Shown here piece by piece: positions 43,115-56,871 of a DNA stretch of 64,000 nucleotides (the first letter of the stretch is position 1; every line of letters begins with the position of its first letter). The notes beneath the pieces are model-generated. The model was not told the DNA's origin. It worked only from the letters and a program-made list of their open reading frames with translations, and made no database searches. A program made the translations under genes and the position numbers. The stretch is from Sipunculus nudus (Eukaryota; Annelida; Sipuncula; Golfingiida; Sipunculidae), in NCBI GenBank assembly GCA_026874595.1, contig CM049314.1, forward strand, positions 12,144,729-12,208,728. Reading direction: 5' to 3'.

Positions 43115-45900
43115 TGTTGCTCTCTGCAGCGATGTTTAATGACAAGTCAAGTTCTCTCCTTTTCTTGTAACTAGGCAATTGATGTCACTTCAAATATTGG
43201 GGACCTCTTCGTTCGGTCTTCCGCGCTGAATGTAAACATCGGGCTGCGTAATAATAGAATAAAACACACCTCGAGTAGTTTCCCATCCTATTAACAAAAC
43301 AGTCTCAGAGAGGAGCATCATGTTCAGAGCATTTTAAAAACACGAAATGATGAACACTCCATCAATAGAGAAGCAATTAGCCGGCCGCGTCACTGTTTTT
43401 GGATCGCGCGGACTGTTTTCGTTGTCTTCCTGATTAAGCGAAAGATCTAGTGCTTCTGTGTAATGTGATATTTCTACTCCATTTCATTTTATTTTGCAAT
43501 GAAACACTTCAAAGATTTCTCAGATAAGAAGAAATCATGAGAGGATAAATAACATTTAAAAAAAATAAAATGACTTTTGGTTCCATGATACAAATCTTGT
43601 ATCAAATAAAACCGTAGGGTCGTCTGGTGTCCATAATTCAGGGAGGTTTCAAGGATAATAACATTAAAGAAAATTACATCGATAAAATATCGAAACCCTT
43701 CAGTAATATCGTTTTTTTTTCTTTAAAGAAGTTATATTGATACAAGTTACATTTATGACATTTTTTAACTGCATTTAAAAAGAATAAGTGTACAGTTACA
43801 TGCTCGGGTGTAAATCATCAATTTTTTAAATGTTTTATAACAAGGTCCTACGTGTAGAAATTATGTTAGATCACAGGCTTACAAAAACAGGCTTACAATT
43901 TTTGGAACGGCAGAAATTTTCTTGTCTATCTGATTTCCCACCTGGAATAAATGCCAAACCACTATGTTGTAAATGAGGTGTCCAAGGTCCATGCCTTGCT
44001 TTTATTTTATTTGATAGAAGATGCAGAGGAAACAAAAAATGCTCTCATTAAATGTGATAAAAATTTATGCTAATAATTCCTTCTACATTCGAAATAATTG
44101 TCGGGTTATACTGCGCCAAAAAAAAACAGAAACAACTGAGTGTCAGTATGGCTTCAGCACGAAATAGGTTCTCATTTGTAAAAGAAACCAGTTCCATTTA
44201 GACTTCCGCAAGGGAAAGTTTTATCCCCGCTGTTCGTTATTCTCGCGTGACTTGTCAGCATTAAACTGTTTCTTCCGGTGAAGTCAGAACGAGGCAGGCA
44301 AATTCGTGTCAAAATCATTCAAATGAATGACATCCTGGCGACGGAGAACGGGGAAAGAAATCTGATATCTGTACAGCTCCTGAATGCCAACACCTGTACA
44401 GACCGTGTTTTATAAGCTTTCCGTGAGCCATCAAAGCTAATTTGAGCATAGGTTTTATATATGTGCCATTATAAAGCAGGATCTACACAAGCAAAAACGA
44501 ACACGTTTATTTCATTTTTTCATTGAAATCATGTGTATACCTGGATCTCCTTATGCGAACAAAAGTGTTTGGACACGTTGTTGAGTAAATATATTTTTTC
44601 TGAAGTTTACTTCTCTTTACAGACGTAGAAGTAACGGAAACACAAATCGAGAAAAAAGTAACTTCCTCTTTGCCCTCAGGTGCAGTATTTTCTTGATATA
44701 TGAGAAGCGACGACGATAAAAAAAGTATGCTTTTACCAAATGGTTCGCTTGCAGTCTCTATTCATAAAGTGCTGCAGTCGATATACCGGGAAAATTAATG
44801 CTAGAAATATTGTTTGGACTGCCAGTGTGATTGTGATATTTATGTATTTTTCTCTATATTAACTTCCTATAAATCGCATTTCTTCCCCTGCAGCTGCCGC
44901 TGTACATTCTATCTTTAATCCCACAACTGTCTGTGGAGGGGATACTTATTTGTGTTGGGAAAGTAAGGGGGCTAAACCTCGCGTTTCTGTATTGATTACC
45001 CAGCCAATTATGCGGTTATTTTCGTTTCCTATTTCAATATCGCACATTAATCGCGCGCAAATAATGGCGGGGCAGAGGAAGGGGTTACGAGAACTTCATC
45101 AATCCGAAATAATGAAAACAGCGCGGGTTTCAACTGGCCCGTCCTGGTGGTAGCCCGGGGTCATCGCTGTTGATCGATTGGTCGCTTGCAGAGGAAGGAT
45201 GATAGTTAAATACAAGTCCTGCCGTCTCCCGAGCCGTCCAGATAATCCTGCCAGTTCTACTCGATCGATCTTATCGGCAGATGCTAAGAAACAGCCCAGG
45301 CAGAAAACTGGATCGATAGTTGTCCCAGCTGGAGTGGCCAAAACCGTTTTAGAGTCTTCTGATGTTTGCAAAGCTCTTACCGTGATGAGTGTTTTAAGCG
45401 GATCACCGTGACAGGGTTAGATGTTTCGGGAGTTATCGAGATTATAAATGATCTTGATGCAGTGTACTAATACACAATGATAAGCTCAATATAACAAATC
45501 ATAGGATCATGGTTTTGTCCAGATTATCTTAAATATCACAGCTATTCTTCGATTATTCAGTGGTTAAAAAATATTCATGTATTGTTCATATTGTGTTTAT
45601 GGGAATGAAAATCTTCCAATTAATTTTGAAAGTACCTATCGGGTTCCGCGTTCTCCTGAAAAAGAATTATATTAGATTAAATTAGCCCTGCCATACCATC
45701 CATGTTTCTTCATTATATTATTTAAATACATAATCATATTATAGGTCAACAAATAAATGGAGTAAATAATACCATGCGTACGTTGCGGATATTCCAGCTG
45801 GTAACTCACGTTTTGAAAGCGAACATGATTATAGGTAATACATTAAAAGGATCAGCCAAGTTGAATAAAGGCTAGTCCTCAGTGTTGGAGCGGTCAATCT
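43115..45900. other. Unique AT-rich DNA, no supported gene
   Basis: GC-richer sequence at 44,880-45,410 has overlapping frames on both strands (67, 77 and 90 codons) without known motifs. It includes CAATTATGCGG, ACATTAATCG and AAATAATGG, homeodomain-like words, so it may be non-coding conserved sequence. Confidence 0.4.
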
Positions 45901-46180
45901 TGACCTGTGATGCTAGAGCAGTTAAGCTGGATCTCACACATTCAAACCTACAGCGGTCATAAACTGCTTTATCTCACACAGGTTCTGAAGCCTACAGCGG
46001 TCATATACAGCTATATCTCACACAAGGTCTTAAGCCTACAGCGGTCACGGAGAGTGAGCTATATTTCACACGTGTATTTAAGCCTACAGCGGTCATGGAC
46101 AGTGAGCTATATCTCACACAAGTTCATAAGCCTAAAGCGGTCATTGACAGTAAGCTCAATCTCCACACGTACAAACCTGT
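45900..46180. repeat. 48-bp minisatellite, about six degenerate copies
   Basis: AGCCTACAGCGGTCATGGAC followed by AGTGAGCTATATCTCACACA recurs with period near 48 bp. Two more units lie apart at about 47,066-47,145 (AGCCTAGACCGGTCATGG, AGCCTATAGTGGTCATAG), so the array was once longer or was split by 880 bp of AT-rich sequence. Confidence 0.85.
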
Positions 46181-48280
46181 TTCTAATCTAAAATAACACA
46201 TTAGAAAGAAAAGAAATCAAGAAATTTAGATTATATGTTTTAATCAATAACAATTAATGATGTTTGTAGAATTCTACAAGTTGTGTTGGATAGCTGAAAA
46301 TGTATATATTTACATTACATATTATCATCTTTGAGATGTATTACATATTCATGACTTTTTTACACAGTCCTAAGTTAAGTTCGGATACAAACACTATTTA
46401 TTATTCATTCATTTGTACAAGTGATATAACAGTCCTTTATTTACCTAAACAGAATTGACGAAATCATCACAATGGCAGTTCAGTCATAAACCATATTTTC
46501 ATTAATCATATGCCAATAAGGAAACTTGTGAATGATTATAATAAATAAATAAGTTATTCATTATAACTGTATTAACCTGCTAGAATTTATGTGTCTACAA
46601 TATTTATATAACATTGTATACCACACTGCTGAACTGATGCAAGAAATGGTGCAAGATATTCATATGTAGTACATATATCTATATTCAAAGTAACAAGATT
46701 AGCATTACCCGTTTACCTTACATAGTGAACACAATTTATATACGTTCACCAACTACAAGTTTATTTATTAAATAACAAGTCTGTGTTAGACACTTATGCA
46801 GTTTAACAGTTTATCCGGCAACAATCAAAACTTTATTATTAATGACAAAAATGAAGTATTAGTATTAGATATGTATGACAATTATTATAATGGTCACACT
46901 ATCTACACATTTACAATACTCATCTTCCTGTTTCTTATGTATAATAAAAGTTTTAATTACCCAAGGAAAGATGCTTGATATTTTTTTTTTAAATTTCCAC
47001 GATTCTAAAGTTTTAATTACCCCCCAAATGATGCTTCATAATCTTAATCTCCTGTATTCTCTCTGAATGAGCCTAGACCGGTCATGGGTAGTAAACTGGA
47101 TCTCTAACAAGTCATCATAGCCTATAGTGGTCATAGAGAGCAAGCTGTGAACAATCCACATGTATGATACATTCAGCAAGATCAGCACCATATCCAAGTG
47201 GCTGTTCCATCATGCTGTGTTTGATGCATGCAGTGAATGATAAATCCCAATAAGAATATATTTGGATGCAAAGCAGGATGAGTTACATCTGATATAGTCT
47301 GATTACATTCATTATCCACCAGAGTCTTGTTTGGCGCCAATTATTTTGATGTATGAAGCCATGTCTGTCCTGTTTGTTATCTCTATCCTCAGTTAATTGG
47401 AAATATTGCTGCGGAAGATAGACTGGTGCCTTGGCGTAAAACGTTATGAGGGAGGACCGGCGATGTGTGAAATTAACTGATTAGGTAACGAAGCGGACAG
47501 TGGGATTCTTTATTATTTCTGCTGTTATCATCATTATCAACCATCATTAACAAGCGAGACCCTACGTCTCTGTTAGCGAAACAATGAGCTTATTTCATGT
47601 AGTTACTTCATGAAAGCCAGTGTTTTATCGTGAACGGTATTCTAAATTTGAATCGTAATTTCATCATTATTAGAATAGTGATAGAATGTAATAAGCATGG
47701 TTCCTTATGAAAAAAGCAATGGTAATCATCGGAATGTTTCTAAACCTGGAACCTGGAAAGAACCTGGAAAAACTGAAACTCTCTGGCAGCTTTGTTTCAT
47801 GGTCATGAGGTAAAGATTTTCCTAACCCATTTAAGGGCTATGTGCATGTCTTTAATCAAAAACAGAGACAGACAGACAGACAGAGATAACTTTGTGGTTA
47901 ATTATATGCTTAAAATATTCGGTAGATAGTTCGATGATTATTCTACGAGAGTAGCATCACTTTTGTGTTTACAAGTGTTTCTCTGCATTTACCTATATGT
48001 GTCTTATGCTTTGTTCCTGAAACTGCTATGTGTTAAACTTATGCATGTGCTTATACATGGCGTCTCCACTATATACATTACACATTACACACTTATAAAA
48101 ACATTATTAAGTGGCTTCAGAAGCAGTGAGTGATCCGAATTTTAAAAAGCAGGCTGATAACCAAGGGTGGTTATTAATATATGGCGAGTTTGTTTGTGAG
48201 TTTAATATAAGACCGCCAATTAAAATATTCCATGACAGTCTGATCATGAAGGATTAATATCAAACGTTAACTTTAATGAG
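46181..48280. other. AT-rich DNA, no supported gene
   Basis: Only short A/T-driven frames, plus two stray 48-bp units at 47,066-47,145 and a CAGACAGA run at 47,865-47,885. Confidence 0.5.
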
Positions 48281-48289
48281 AAAGGCGAG

Positions 48290-48480
48290 GGTAAAACTAC
48301 AGACTGGAATTCATTTCAGGCAATCATGTTGACGCTTAATTAAAACTAATCAATTGGACGGGGCTCCTTTGTGCGTCAATTTTAATGACAAACTGCTTTT
48401 GGCGATGTTGGTCTCATTAACTCAGGTTCACCTGCCACTGGAATGAAACAGGGGGTTTAAAGCCAATTTAAAAACAAAGC
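48290..48480. promoter_or_regulatory. Candidate enhancer-like motif cluster
   Basis: Within about 190 bp are CTTAATTAAAACTAATCAATTGG, CGTCAATTTTAATGAC and CTCATTAACTC (homeodomain-type cores), CCTTTGTG (a TCF/Sox-type core) and GGTTCACCTG (E-box). No frame is open across it. Such clusters are typical of developmental enhancers, but in AT-rich DNA they also arise by chance, so this is only a pointer. Confidence 0.2.
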
Positions 48481-51400
48481 AATTATTTTCTTTTAAAATT
48501 TCTAAAACATTTCTTAGAATAAGAACATTTTCATTCCACTCAGGATGGTCAGGCTTATAAGGACTGTAAACGCACTAATATGAAGTAATGTTCAAAACTA
48601 AATATAGCCGTTATGGTCCCTGTACTCTTTAAGAGATATATTCCGGCAATGTCTTCTTTTCAGTCCAAGTGGGTCGAAGGATATAGTCGAGTTTAGTCTC
48701 GAGTACAACAATATGTATTAAATTTTTTCTATAATGCCTCGTATAAAAATTAAAATTTCGCTGAAATGAGAAAGCTCACAGTTTAAAAAATTTATATATA
48801 ACACTTGCTTAAACCCACTTATTGTTACAAACTTCTGTTACTACATAGATTCATTTTGTCCCTCTCATAAGAAAGTAATGACGAGAACCGCACTCTAAGG
48901 TTCGACGAGAATACAAATATTTTCTTTATTTGTGAGAACGTCCCGTCGCCTACAGGCTTCTGCTGTCACTAGATATAAACATATGGCAATTTATATGACA
49001 TATTGTTTAATTTATAAAATATGTAACACATACACAAATTATTTCATAAGAACCAAAAGCTTCCCGATCGTGCTGAAAAAAACCACAGACAGTGGACAAT
49101 CGGCGAGTCATATTATAAATAGAATGTTTAAAATAACAACTAACACCGAGTGTGTGATTGAATGTGACTTGATGTATGGAGTGAGATCCTTGGTTGTTTC
49201 TAAATAGTCTAAAATAGCAAAGGTGACATGAAGGACAAGTCTATTGATTCTCAAATGACACGCGGCTGGCGGTGTCTCCCTCTCGTGTACATATCCGGCA
49301 GGGGGAATGCTGGAAAGATCAAACCCTTGTTGGCAGGCAAGAGACGGACAAACCGGATATTAGACCGGGTTTAGCAAGGGTAACGTTGAGTGAAATACTC
49401 TCTTAAGTTACAGACGCCCCGTTGTTCGCTCGAACAATTCTCAGCAAAGCGTCAGCGTTCTTTGGGATTCGCAATTAGGGATCAAAACTTCGATGGCGGT
49501 GTCGCCTGTCATTTCCGCTCAAGAGAGCCTGTTTTGTCAAAAGAGTAATTCCAGAGAGCAAGAGCAGATAACGCCGTACTTCGGTTTAGTGTCATTATTT
49601 CAGAAAATCTATTATCTGGAGGTTTTATGGTGCTTTTCTAAATGGGGCAACAACCGCCTAAACTGAACGACCCCTGGACTGTGATTGTTATGTTTATATA
49701 GATGTTAAAACCTATTCTCGCTTTAGTTTCCACGAAATATTTATCTGCAAAATGAAGTCAATGAACCCATTCACCCCATTCAATCCGAGAACTCCGAATA
49801 ACAACTTGACTGGTTGACAAGATAGTTTCATTTAAGTTTAAATATTTAGGGGAGTTACATTTCGCTTATGTAACTGATTGTTCGCTTATGTACATCGGAT
49901 ACAATGTAATAACAGCGCAAGCAGATTAAGAGATTAAAACATTGTTCTTTGTGTCCTTCTTTCTATCTTACTGATGAATTCAGAGATTTTTTTCTGGATA
50001 AAAGTACTCTCTTCAGATGGTTATTTTCCAGGGATTTTTTTTTCTGTTTACATGTAAATAAAACAAAATATTCATTATTCCCTATTCTGTTACAACCTGC
50101 CAATCATGAGGCCTCAAAATGCCTGTGCAGTAACTTGTCTTTAGTAAAGGTGAGCGCATGATTACCAATAATTGCTGAATACAAAATATATAGATGGAAT
50201 TTTTTATAATGCAAGCTTAGCTTTCAGCAAAAGATGTTCTCCTTATATGGATATATGAGAAGATAACATTTTATATGTATTATTCAGACAGCTGGTAGAG
50301 TTTATGTTTCAAAGAAGTTATCACAATGCAGGTGAACTAGAAGGACTTAACGGTGAATTATTGACTTGAATTTCCTTGTATTCTTATTCAACAATTATGA
50401 TTACAGCTGCATTGCCCTCGTTCACTCTTGTTATAACCTCAGTTTCATAAAGTTATACAACAAAGTTTTGCTATTGTAACACCTGCCTCCTTAAAAGTAT
50501 CAAATGGCTTAGTAGAAAACAAGCGAGGAGTTCTGCATCTTCCGATTAGCAAAACCTTGCACATCCGCTTCCGGAAATATCAGAATTACGCCAATCCTCG
50601 GCCACAGAGGACTAAGCAGATGTGAGAGTTATTATGAACATGGGTCCCGTTTCTTCTGTCTAGATATATATCTTGGGTATTATATCCAAGTTTCCGTTTC
50701 CGAGGAAGCTAGAAATAGAGCTTTCAGCTTGACAGAGTATATAAAACTGGTAATTGTATGCTTCTAAACCGGGGCCCTGATTCCAAGCGCCATTAGCTCA
50801 TACTTAGCACCGTCTTGTACACAAACACGTCCATTTTCTCTTTTGACAAAGCTACACATGAGCTACTTAATGGAGGTTTTACGGACATGACAGAATGTTA
50901 AGTGATTTTACCCTCTGTTCAACATGGACTTATTCTTTTTCTTCAACTTCTGCTATCTCCAGTAGTTTTTATTAGAAGGCATATGGCGAACAGATGAATT
51001 ACATTTACTTTACGTACATATATGTATAAAGGAAAAGATAAAGAAGAATGGCGTTATTTTCAACAAGATGTTCCTTGAAAACTTAGTGCTTTAGCCTTTA
51101 AAATACCCCGAACATTTCTACTGCGATAGCAGAGAACAAGAAAAGGAGCCGTGTGGCCACCTATGACGGAACCCGCGGCTGGTGTCAGTTTCATCGCCAC
51201 CAACCCTCATAAAAGACGTATTAAAACCAGTGTGAACGACAACTATAAAAGAATATTATTTTCCTTATATAAAATTAGTAAATAGTTTGCTTTTAACCAC
51301 TGAAGTAAGACTGCATGCCCCTCTCTTTTTTCTAATGCCCGTATAAATATAATTATTTTCATCGGTATGTGAGGGACGAAATATGAAATCAAATAGGTTT

Positions 51401-52831
51401 GAATGTTAATATTTTACTTGGTTTCACAAAATAACACACCCAAACATCAGTTTATTTTATGTTTTTTTAAATATTTTCTGTTTTTACACCGCCGCCCCGG
51501 CTAACACGTTCTGTGACACTTGTAAATTCAAATTTTTCATGAAATAATGAGAAACAGTAACAAACTACGGCGACGCATTGTTGTTTTTTTTCTCTCTCAA
51601 CGAAGCCATCCATACTGGGTGTTGTCTGTAAACAAATTAGATGAAAATGGCTCCTTAATCTGAAAACTAGCTGCCCATTAAGTAGGAGACTGGAGATTCG
51701 TCTTCTAATACAGAAAAGGTGACACTGACGGGTAATAAATAAGAACCACATCCTAATTACTCCAGTCACTAATACATTGCAACGTCCACTGACGTAAAGT
51801 ATGTAGTAGTAGAAGGATCACCTAGAAGATTTATGGTAATGTCGCTTTCACTGCTAAGATTAATTTGTACATCTCCAAAATGCTCTATCATAAAACATCA
51901 TTATTAGCGTTTGGGTATTCCGCCGAGTGGCTTATATATTACATTGACCTTTACCCTCTCAACAGACAGAAGGTATGGCTTCACATTACTGAATCACTGC
52001 CAGATTTGGTGGTCCCAAACCTCGTCTTAATAAATGCTACAGGGTGAGTTACGGGTATTAAGAGACACTGTTGTGTTCTTAAGCTGATATAGGACCTTAA
52101 GGTATTTATTTTAGTTTCAATGGGGGATTTTAAGTTCTGCGGGCTGGAGATAAGGCAAAGAGTTCCTTAAAGCTTGATATCACAGCGGTACAGACGTCCC
52201 TGGAGTCTACTTAGCGGAAGTTGAAGATCGTCTCCGGACCCTGCCTGACAGAAGGCAATATGACGTCCATCCTAAGGGTGTGGGCGGGAAAATCCCGGGT
52301 GGCTGAATGTCAGGTGACTAATACAAATGTCAATAGTTTTCAAGCTGCAGGTATAAACCAAGCCGTGGGCGTGTGTAATAAGCTCCCAGGTTCAATAGCA
52401 TCTTATAGTTGACAAACTGAGCCATCTTCGGAATAGTATACCTGAATGATGTAATATACCTTATACAATGAGTTTGAATAACTACTGGTCCTGGCATTAT
52501 GAATTACAACAAAATACTACACTAAAATATAACATCAAAATAAATAGAATACATGCAAAATATTACACTAAAATATAACATTAAAATATATAGAATACAT
52601 GTAAGAGTTGATACTTTACACACCGTCACATTTACAGTAAACTCCAATCTATTATTTTTTTTAATTTAAAGGGTGCATCTTTTATATATTAAAGCACCAG
52701 AAAACAAGTTCTCATGATTGTCATTTATAAAAACGAAATCCTGTAATGATCCTTTTAGAAGTGATACGGCACATTACGGACATTTTCATTTTCCCTAGTA
52801 CCAATAATATAATACTACCGTCCCTTTTGAT
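48481..52831. other. Unique AT-rich DNA, no supported gene
   Basis: Frames up to 100 codons (51,467-51,769, minus strand) show no family features. No mobile element was recognised. At 52,505-52,605 the phrase CTACACTAAAATATAACAT occurs twice in tandem. Confidence 0.5.
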
Positions 52832-53698
52832 TGTTACAGAACCTAATAACAACATATAACGTTGTCGTGACGAGCATAAATTTTGTTATGGAGATAAAAT
52901 AATCAGATTCGGTAACACTAGGCAGCGTGAAATGTCTAGGGGAATGAATAAAGAATTCAGTGTTTTTTGTTAACAAATAATTATAATTTATTCTTAAAAC
53001 AACCCTAACATTACAATACACTTAATCAAGTCAATAACACAGTATATAACAGGAGAATAACAGTAAATCAATACAATTACACAGTCTTATAAATAAAGTG
53101 TACAGTACCTGATCGAGTGTCCGGATCCTAGGGTTTACTAGATAACACCACTGCCACAGTTCAACAAGTCCTTTAAAACAAATAATCCACGTAAACACTT
53201 CAAATAGTCCAAAGTAAAGCTCTTGTAATAATCCCGAAGGCAAATTGGAGACAGTCCAACTAAATCTGCATAGAGTTGGTAGAATCCCTGACACTACTGC
53301 AATTATCGGATAGGTCCAAAACTGACTCACACTCTTCAGTGCCCGCTGGCATTTTTCTCTCTCCTCTTCCAGATCTAAACACAGTCCCTAATTTATAGCT
53401 CCTCGCCCCAAAGCCTAGACATTTCTATTTCACGAACAATCCAAAAAAAAAAAATAAAAATAACAAAACATAATACACACGCGCCCAAAGAACAATACAA
53501 GACACACGCTCATAGAGCGCGATCAGCCCGGAAAATTCCAGATTAGCATGAGCGCTGTGTCCTTACACACCATGCTTCACCCAGTACGGATTAAACCGAG
53601 CGCTGTGTCTCTACACGCCATAGCGACTGACGCCCTGGGCTTGAGCCTAACACGAAACAAAATGTCAACAGCGCACAACAAAAGAAACACCTGTAACA
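52832..53698 (-). mobile_element. Solo LTR, copy 2
   Basis: On the minus strand it begins TGTTACAGGTG and ends TTAGGTTCTGTAACA, homologous over its length to the LTR at 36,463 except for the tandem duplication. It carries the same GCTATAAATTAGGGACTGTG promoter-like sequence. The flanking 4-5 bp do not match each other (TGAT and ACAT), so the target duplication is lost or the copy is recombinant. A 99-codon frame through it (53,031-53,330) is not a gene. Confidence 0.85.
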
Positions 53699-54209
53699 AC
53701 ATATTATAAGTATTTAAAGGAAAGAAAGTATGCAAATAATCTGTCATGCCCTTAGTGATAATGCAATGGGATACCAGAAATGTAATCCACAGCAGCTTTT
53801 CCCCAGTATCTTTTATTCTTTTTTATGTTCCTATTAGTTCAATGTTGTTAATTTGAGGATTTCATACCATTAACATGGGCTTTGTTTGTTGAGGTAATGC
53901 GAGGAGGACAGTCCAAATGAAAGCTGCCCCCACCCCTAAATCCTAACGAAAAAGCCTACATTTTATGGCAACATAGTTGGTTATACGCACATCATAAAAT
54001 ACATTTTCTCAATACGAGATGCATAATTAAAGGATTATTGAGAAAATATGATAATAAAAATAATAATATTTTGTTTTATGTAGCGTTAAATTTTATATAG
54101 TAAAATTTAATACGTATACGAATACCATTAAAACCTGCCGATAAAAAGAAAACAAGATCGAATATCAAGCATCATCGCAAGTGTGCTGAATGGGTCTAAT
54201 CATTAAATG
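53699..54209. other. Between LTR copy 2 and the LINE remnant
   Basis: AT-rich. No gag, protease or reverse-transcriptase sequence of an LTR element was seen. Confidence 0.5.
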
Positions 54210-54940
54210 ATTAACAACCAAAATATTTCAAGAAGATACGTTTTACGCTTGTTTTTAAATGTGCTAGATTATAAGTTTGCCGTAGGTCCAGTTGGAGAGA
54301 GTTCCACAAAGTGGGTCCTGGTTTCTCTTGGTTTAATCATCTCAGACTTCTCGGAGGTATGTAAGGCTGGATCAGATCTCGGATATATATAGAAGCAAGA
54401 CAATTTTTGCCTTTAACATCGACATAGTGACTTTAAACTTAATCCGTCCACAAAGAGGGAGCCAATGTAGGTCTTGCAAGACAGGCGCCATGAGCTAATA
54501 TCCTTTACTACCACACAGGATTCGAGCTGCACAGTTCTTAATTGAGTATGAGCGTGAATGGATATTCTAACAGAAGAGCATTGCCAGAATCAAGTTTACT
54601 GGTCACAGATACATGAATCAAATGCTCTAGTAATGGCTTATCTAAGTAGATCTTTATCTTGTTAATCTTATAGAGTTGCAAGTAAGTATTCTAGCATAAT
54701 GTGTTAACATGATGCTCCATGTTGGAGTATGAATCGAAATCCATACCGAGGCTGCGGACATACTGAGACGACTAGACTACTTGTCCGCCGACAAACAGAT
54801 TCAAGCACACGATTTCAGTGTTCTGGGGTTTTATAAGAATCACATTTGTTTTATCATAATTCATTTTGAGTTTGTTGTTTGCCATCCACTCACGGACTAG
54901 CTCAGTTATATTCTCCATACAAGAGACATTTGCGCCTGAT
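54210..54940 (-). pseudogene. LINE reverse transcriptase remnant (L2/CR1/Jockey type)
   Basis: The minus strand from 54,918 encodes MENITELVREWMANNKLKMN then YDKTNVILI, then SLGMDFDSYSNMEHHVN, LLEHLIHVSVTSKLDSGNAL, then CAARILCG, LQDLHWLPLCGRIKFKV and LCGTLSNW. This is the thumb and C-terminal end typical of non-LTR reverse transcriptases (W...N.LKLN..KTE, LG...D, SRLDY.N.L, H WLP...RI.FK, WN.LP). Several stops and frameshifts; neither the catalytic YADD core nor any endonuclease domain is present. It is a truncated dead copy lying between two LTR copies. Confidence 0.85.
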
Positions 54941-55082
54941 TTATAAAGAAACTATAAACCGAAAGACATAATTATCTTGAAATCTTTTTTATGACAAAAA
55001 GTGATTCATTTTCTTAAAATAGGATTATTGCATGAAGGTGTTATGTTCAAAATAAAACAGTGCTATCCTAGCAATCAGAGCG

Positions 55083-55136
<54 letters not shown>

Positions 55137-56587
55137 TCGCCAAAAATAGCTAAAGAGATGACTTTCGCCTGCACTTTCCAGTGCCTTTTTATTGTATATA
55201 ATCTACGTAGATATGCTTCAATGGAAAAATAAAATGTTATATCCCCTATAAAAACTGAATATCTGTTAAATAACTCATTATTCACCAGCCTGTAATTATA
55301 ATCATAGTCAAAGAACGGATAGCACAATCAAAAGATCATGCCCTTACATTTTCCTATTAAACATTTTTATATAAACCCAACCTATGTTGTAGGTCTGTTC
55401 TGTACCGAATGTTTACTTTCATCACAATAATCTGGGCAGGAAACGGAAACAAAATAAATGTCAAAGAGGCAAAGGTCGTGTCAATAATGCATGAAATCTT
55501 GATTTTACAAACACCTTAATGTAAAAGACAGTCCTCCCTGAGGACCTCTGAGTGTTTTGGGAAAGCACCCACGTGTCAAAGACCCTGGAAACGAAATCAA
55601 TAGTCCCCGCACTGGGTATAAATCTGAGTCGATACGGATCTGTTCTGTATGAACACTCGCCTTGAATGAGCTCTTATTTTCCTTCCGAACCAAAGTTACA
55701 TTTTGTATTTTCTCATCGTGTGAACCAAGGACGTGACCGTAGTCGTAAGTTGTTAGTTCTAGCGAGTGTTATAAAAAACAGGAAGATAGATATATAAAAC
55801 AAAAATGAGGACGTTTAATTTTACAGTTTGGCTTCTTAGACATTTAAAAAGTAAGCCAATGCTCCAGGCTTCAAAGCTGACAATAAAGCTCTTGATATTT
55901 TAACATGATAATTTTGAGTAAATATGTAAAAGGCTTCATCTGAAAAGACTGTTTCGGAATCCTCAAAATCAAGAAAATCATTATTCGTATGTCACAAGTT
56001 CAATCATCATACTTATTTGTACGTTTGTGTATAATGCACTTTTATATGTTTACATTATATGCAGTATATGTGCAGAATGTTTTAATTATTTCAGATATGC
56101 GTACAGAAACATATACATAATACTAAAAATGCACAGCCAAAATATACCTTAAAAACACTCAATGATTTATTTTCTAACAAAGTTCATTTACATGTAACAG
56201 CAAAGACTGATTTCTTTACTTTATACACTGCACCCTTTGTGGGGTCCCATGGGATACATGTTGATATATAACGAAAGTAATCGTATACATACAGGGACTA
56301 TGAATGACGTGACTCTGCAAGATTCAAGTCAAAGGTCACCGAAGAATATTGAAAATGTGTTCATCTAGAGAACTCAGGGATATTAATTAGTTCTGGCGAC
56401 AGTGATTGTTACATGCTCACCGATGTATAATTAACAATCCATGACATGTCGTTCCGATTAAAAATTCCACCAAATTCTTGAGTTGTTTCTGGCACGTAAT
56501 TATAACTTGCATGGAACTGGGGAGCTTGGACTGCCCACGGATTAAGTCACCAGATACCTTTATCAAAAGGAGGCTCACAAACAGGCT
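54941..56587. other. Intergenic with a (GA)n tract
   Basis: A pure GA run at 55,088-55,133. Otherwise AT-rich. A 62-codon minus-strand frame at 55,505-55,693 has no motif. Confidence 0.5.
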
Positions 56588-56815
56588 TCTGTGGTCCAGG
56601 ATTAGCTAGAGGACACAACTCAAATCCTGGACATCGTGATTTCGAATCTCAGCCGAAGAAATTGGAGATTTTTCACGGTCGGTTTCCCCATCACTGTGTT
56701 TCAGTAACAAAGAAGTGCGCTTTCCGGGGACCCTTAGTGGTTTGACACAGCAATGGGGTCGATTGCCCATGAAGGGCCTGAAGGTGCATAGGTCACAGGA
56801 CCCGGTTAGCAACAA
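56588..56815 (+). mobile_element. tRNA-derived SINE, copy 1
   Basis: Begins GTGGTCCAGGATTAGC with an A-box-like TGGTCCAG, then a B-box-like GATTTCGAATC at about 56,638-56,648 in TCGTGATTTCGAATCTCAGC. The body shares GAGATTTTT, CGGTCGGTT, AAGTGCGCTTTCCGGGG and GTGGT with the copy at 60.13 kb. Such a head derives from a tRNA with an internal RNA polymerase III promoter. No complete tRNA fold is possible, so it is not a tRNA gene. Confidence 0.7.
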
Positions 56816-56871
56816 GATATAGAATGAGAGGAAGTATATGCTACTGCCCTGTCAAAGAGTCTAAAACCGTA

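Noticed and set aside
56588-56660. tRNA gene
   Set aside because: A- and B-box-like words are present, but no cloverleaf can be drawn and a second diverged copy with the same downstream body exists, so it is a SINE head.
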